A stretch of 64,000 nt of DNA from Rhodococcus qingshengii JCM 15477 (GTDB lineage: Bacteria > Actinomycetota > Actinomycetes > Mycobacteriales > Mycobacteriaceae), in assembly GCF_023221595.1 (NCBI RefSeq), contig NZ_CP096563.1, forward strand, positions 4,955,001 through 5,019,000, written 5' to 3'. Position numbers and translations under genes: made by a program. Positions 61,358-64,000 of this stretch are shown here, piece by piece. Below the pieces are notes generated by a model that was not told the origin of the DNA, searched no databases, and was given only the letters and a program-made list of their open reading frames with translations. Within the stretch, counting starts at the first letter, position 1. Each line of letters begins with the position of its first letter.

Positions 61358-63078
61358 GTAGCAGTACCCCCCTCACCTACGACGTAGTTGTCGTGGGCTC
61401 CGGCGCAGGCGGGCTTTCCACAGCAATTGCCGCAGCACATGGCGGCGCTTCCGTACTCGTCGTCGAGAAGGCCGACACCTGCGGCGGCGCAACGGCCTGG
61501 TCGGGCGGGTGGATGTGGACCCCACGCAACATGTTTGCCATCGCCGACGGGGTTGTCGAGGATCGCTCGGCACCGCGGACATATCTGGAAAACCGACTCG
61601 GCGACAACTTCGACGCCGCCAAAGTTGATGCACTCCTCGACGGCGCCCCGGAGATGGTCGAGTTCTTCGAACGGAAGACTGCTCTGAAGTTCGTGCCCGG
61701 AGCCAAGATCGCCGATATTCACGGTGACACACCGGGCGCCGGCACGGGTCACCGTTCCGTCGGACCGAAACCGGTGAGTCTGCGAAAGCTCGGACCAGAT
61801 GTCGCGGCGCTACTGCGTCGGCAGCTGTACGAAACGTCGTTCCTCGGTATGGGCATCATGGCCGGGCCCGACCTGCAGGCTTTCCTGCACTCGACTCGAT
61901 CGCCGAAAGCCTTTGTGCACTGTGGTGTTCGGGTGACTAAGCACATGTTCGATCTCGCCACCAAGCGTCGTGGTCAGCAACTTGTCAACGGCACTGCGCT
62001 TGTCGGCATGATGCTTCGCTCAGCGCTCGATCTCGGCGTCGAGTTTCGGGTGAAAACGTCGGCAACATCGCTGCAGACCGATGACGGTCGCGTTGTCGGT
62101 GTCCGCCTCGAAGGTCCGGATGGCGCGTACTCGGTAACTGCCACGCGCGGCGTCGTACTGGCCACCGGCGGCTTCGCCCAGGACATCGACCGCCGACGTG
62201 AACTGTTCCCCCGTACCCCCACCGGAAACGAGCACTGGTCACTCACTCCGAAGACAACCACCGGCGACGGCATCACCCTCGGCGAATCCGTGGGCGGCCG
62301 ACTCGACCGCACACTCGCCTCTCCCGTCGCGTACTGCCCCGTCTCCATCGTTCGCTACCGCAACGGCAAGGAAGGTGTGTTCCCGCACATCCTCGATCGC
62401 GGAAAGCCCGGTGTCATCGGAGTTCTCGCGAACGGCAAGCGGTTTGTCAACGAAGCACTCGGCTATCACGACTACACACTCGCGATGGTCGAGCAGGTTC
62501 CCGAGGGCGAAGAGGTGTGCTCGTGGTTGATTGCCGATCAACAGTATGTGCGATACCTCCCGCTGGGCATGGCGAAGCCCTTGCCGATCCCGATCCAGCC
62601 GTACCTGCGCTCGGGGTACCTCACGCGTGGGCGCACTCTTCGGGACTTGGCCGAGAAGATCGGCGTCGACCCCGTGCAGTTGGAGAAAACCGTCGCAGCT
62701 TTCAATATCGGGGCCGCGGCCGGTGAAGACCCCGAGTTCGGTCGCGGTACAACACCGTTCAACCGAGGTTCCGGAGATGCTTCCAATCCGTGGCCGAACC
62801 CGTCGCTCGCGCCCTTGCAGAAGGGCCCGTACTACGCGGTGAAAGTCGTGCCAGGGAGTTTCGGCACCTTTGCCGGACTGGTGACGGACTCGTCGTCGCA
62901 GGTTCTCGATGACAACGACCGCCCCATCGAGGGGTTGCTCGCCGTCGGCGTCGATCAGGCGAGCGTGATGGGCGGGCACTACCCGTCCGGGGGCATCAAC
63001 CTCGGACCGGCCATGACATTCGGTTACCTGGCCGGCCGGGAACTGGCCGGAGCCAAGACAGTTGGAGCGCACGCATGA
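61354..63078 (+). CDS. FAD-binding dehydrogenase (3-ketosteroid-delta1-dehydrogenase/fumarate reductase-like)
   Basis: 574 residues, overlapping the previous stop by 4 nt. N-terminal FAD motif VVVGSGAGGLSTAIAAAHGG, then EKADTCGGATAWSGGWMWTP; RGVVLATGGFAQDIDRRREL (the ATGGF of the succinate dehydrogenase/KSTD superfamily) and the C-terminal SGGINLGPAMTFGYLAGREL. Desaturates a ring or chain C-C bond next to a carbonyl, consistent with aromatisation or ring desaturation in this cluster. Confidence 0.9.
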   Translation: MSSSTPLTYDVVVVGSGAGGLSTAIAAAHGGASVLVVEKADTCGGATAWSGGWMWTPRNMFAIADGVVEDRSAPRTYLENRLGDNFDAAKVDALLDGAPEMVEFFERKTALKFVPGAKIADIHGDTPGAGTGHRSVGPKPVSLRKLGPDVAALLRRQLYETSFLGMGIMAGPDLQAFLHSTRSPKAFVHCGVRVTKHMFDLATKRRGQQLVNGTALVGMMLRSALDLGVEFRVKTSATSLQTDDGRVVGVRLEGPDGAYSVTATRGVVLATGGFAQDIDRRRELFPRTPTGNEHWSLTPKTTTGDGITLGESVGGRLDRTLASPVAYCPVSIVRYRNGKEGVFPHILDRGKPGVIGVLANGKRFVNEALGYHDYTLAMVEQVPEGEEVCSWLIADQQYVRYLPLGMAKPLPIPIQPYLRSGYLTRGRTLRDLAEKIGVDPVQLEKTVAAFNIGAAAGEDPEFGRGTTPFNRGSGDASNPWPNPSLAPLQKGPYYAVKVVPGSFGTFAGLVTDSSSQVLDDNDRPIEGLLAVGVDQASVMGGHYPSGGINLGPAMTFGYLAGRELAGAKTVGAHA

Positions 63079-63878
63079 CACTCTCACTCGGACTGGCAGC
63101 CCTCACAGTGCTCGACACCGCACCGATGCAGCACGTCGACTTAGCTGAAAAGCACGGCTTCGACACCATCGGTATCCGTCTGATGCCCGCGGCACCAGGT
63201 ACGACGGCCTACCCTTTGCACGAGGACAAGGAGGGGTTGAATGAACTGGTGCGTCGACTGGACGATTCACCCGTAGAGGTATTCGACCTCGAAATCATCC
63301 GTCTTGCAGCCGACTTCGACCCCACCGACTACGTTCCGCTGCTCGAAGCCGGAGCACAGCTCGGAGCCAAAGCCGTTCTGGTGGGCGGCGACGACCGCGA
63401 CCGCGCTCGGCTCACGGACTCCTATGCCCGCCTCGCTGAACTGTGCGCGAACTACGGCATCGTCGCTTCCCTCGAGTTCATGCCGTGGACCGCGGTGCCC
63501 GATGCACGTGCGGCCATCGAGATCGTCTCGGCGGCAGACGGTCCGGCTCGCAGTGTCCTCGTCGACGCATTGCACACCGACCGCTCGGCGACAACGCTCG
63601 AGGATCTTGCGTCCATCCCGCGCGAGTGGTTGCACTACGCCCAGATGTGCGACGGTTCGACCCCCGCTCCCACTGGGGACGCAGAGCTGATCCGTCAGGC
63701 CCGCGAGGAGCGTCTGGTGCCCGGCACCGGCGGCATAGCCCTGGCCGACATCTGGTCGACTTTGCCTGCCGGACTGCCGGTCAGCATCGAACTGCCCAAC
63801 GAGCCACTGCGTCAGGCCGTCGGCACGGATGCCTGGCTGGAACGCCTGGTCGAGGCCACGCGAGAAGTGTTGGCCTAG
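63075..63878 (+). CDS. Xylose-isomerase-like TIM-barrel protein (sugar phosphate isomerase/epimerase family)
   Basis: 267 residues, overlapping the previous stop by 4 nt. The pattern DLAEKHGFDTIGIRLMPAAP, VEVFDLEIIRLAADFDPTDY, IVASLEFMPWTAVPDARAAI, VLVDALHTDRSATTLEDL and the final metal Glu in PVSIELPNEPL fits AP-endonuclease-2-like isomerases, a family that includes inosose and 3-dehydroshikimate dehydratases. The presence of a shikimate-type dehydrogenase upstream makes the dehydratase reading attractive but unproven. Last gene before a strong terminator. Confidence 0.87.
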   Translation: MTLSLGLAALTVLDTAPMQHVDLAEKHGFDTIGIRLMPAAPGTTAYPLHEDKEGLNELVRRLDDSPVEVFDLEIIRLAADFDPTDYVPLLEAGAQLGAKAVLVGGDDRDRARLTDSYARLAELCANYGIVASLEFMPWTAVPDARAAIEIVSAADGPARSVLVDALHTDRSATTLEDLASIPREWLHYAQMCDGSTPAPTGDAELIRQAREERLVPGTGGIALADIWSTLPAGLPVSIELPNEPLRQAVGTDAWLERLVEATREVLA

Positions 63879-63884
63879 CGGCCC

Positions 63885-63925
63885 TGTGCGCCTTTTTGGT
63901 AGTTGGCGCTACCAGAAAGGCGCAC
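63885..63925. terminator. Terminator after the 55-64 kb cluster
   Basis: GTGCGCCTTT-TGGTAG (63886-63902) pairs with CTACCA-AAAGGCGCAC (63909-63925) with one mismatch and a 6-nt loop; it separates two convergent genes. Confidence 0.85.
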
Positions 63926-63932
63926 GGGTGCG

Positions 63933-64000
63933 TCAGCCCCTCCGAGCCGCAACGGCCTGCGCCAGACGATCCAACTGCGCTGCGGTGGTGGACCAGTCGA
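63933..64000 (-). CDS. C-terminus of a glycosyltransferase-like protein (truncated by window)
   Basis: The minus strand is open from the window end to a TGA at 63933-63935, giving the last 22 residues DWSTTAAQLDRLAQAVAARR plus G and stop. A Trp-x-x-Thr-helix ending of this kind is common at the end of GT4-type glycosyltransferases, but too little is visible for certainty. Confidence 0.45.
   Translation of the reverse strand, partial: DWSTTAAQLDRLAQAVAARRG

Overview
The window looks like chromosomal DNA from a mycolic-acid actinomycete, most probably Rhodococcus of the erythropolis/qingshengii type. Reasons: high GC, frequent GTG starts, many ATGA/GTGA gene overlaps, a resuscitation-promoting factor behind a c-di-AMP riboswitch, F420-type luciferase-like oxidoreductases, and a set of genes recalled as neighbours in Mycobacterium (cspB, yccF, rpfA, the Rv0862c-type helicase-associated protein, XPB helicase, dapC). 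No rRNA, tRNA, IS element, prophage or CRISPR array was recognised.

Layout. 0-7.1 kb: conserved core (DUF2771 protein, cold-shock protein, small membrane proteins, an exported beta-propeller behind a probable IdeR/DtxR iron box, rpfA, helicase-associated protein). 7.2-11.3 kb: an insert between core genes, with three very small genes, a TetR regulator and a LimB-like flavin monooxygenase plus alcohol dehydrogenase. 11.4-16 kb: XPB helicase, an exported dipeptidase-like protein, DUF3239 protein. 16-22.6 kb: a minus-strand, sulfonate-type ABC transporter operon with two luciferase-family oxidoreductases and an MFS carrier, preceded by a tiny ORF ending Cys-Cys-Arg that resembles a cysteine-responsive leader peptide. 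22.7-26.7 kb: SigJ-like ECF sigma factor, FUSC membrane protein, acyl-CoA dehydrogenase.

26.7-36.4 kb: two overlapping TetR genes face a seven-gene, tightly coupled operon (Baeyer-Villiger-type monooxygenase, PF10118 protein with di-iron-like ligands, ferredoxin-type reductase, SRPBCC protein, aldehyde dehydrogenase, SDR, acyl-CoA ligase), with two 18-bp palindromes between them. This is the best candidate for an undescribed system: a flavin oxygenase and a possible di-iron oxygenase with its own reductase, followed by aldehyde oxidation and CoA activation.

36.4-40.2 kb: molybdate transport (modABC plus a HTH-TOBE regulator) and an AhpD-like protein. 40.4-49 kb: dapC, AraC regulator, VOC protein, Lrp with brnFE-type amino-acid exporter, a nickel/cobalt permease gene interrupted by an in-frame TGA, several small membrane or lipoproteins, and a MerR regulator. 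49.3-50 kb: alkB-like gene behind a LexA-type box. 50-54 kb: acyl-CoA ligase, crotonase and a PaaX-like regulator, then an SDR. 54-63.9 kb: LysR regulator, MFS carrier, NAD-type shikimate/quinate dehydrogenase, Fe-S old-yellow-enzyme, aldo/keto reductase, Gfo/Idh/MocA oxidoreductase, FAD dehydrogenase and TIM-barrel isomerase, which together look like a catabolic route for a polyhydroxylated or alicyclic acid. The window ends in the C-terminus of a minus-strand gene.
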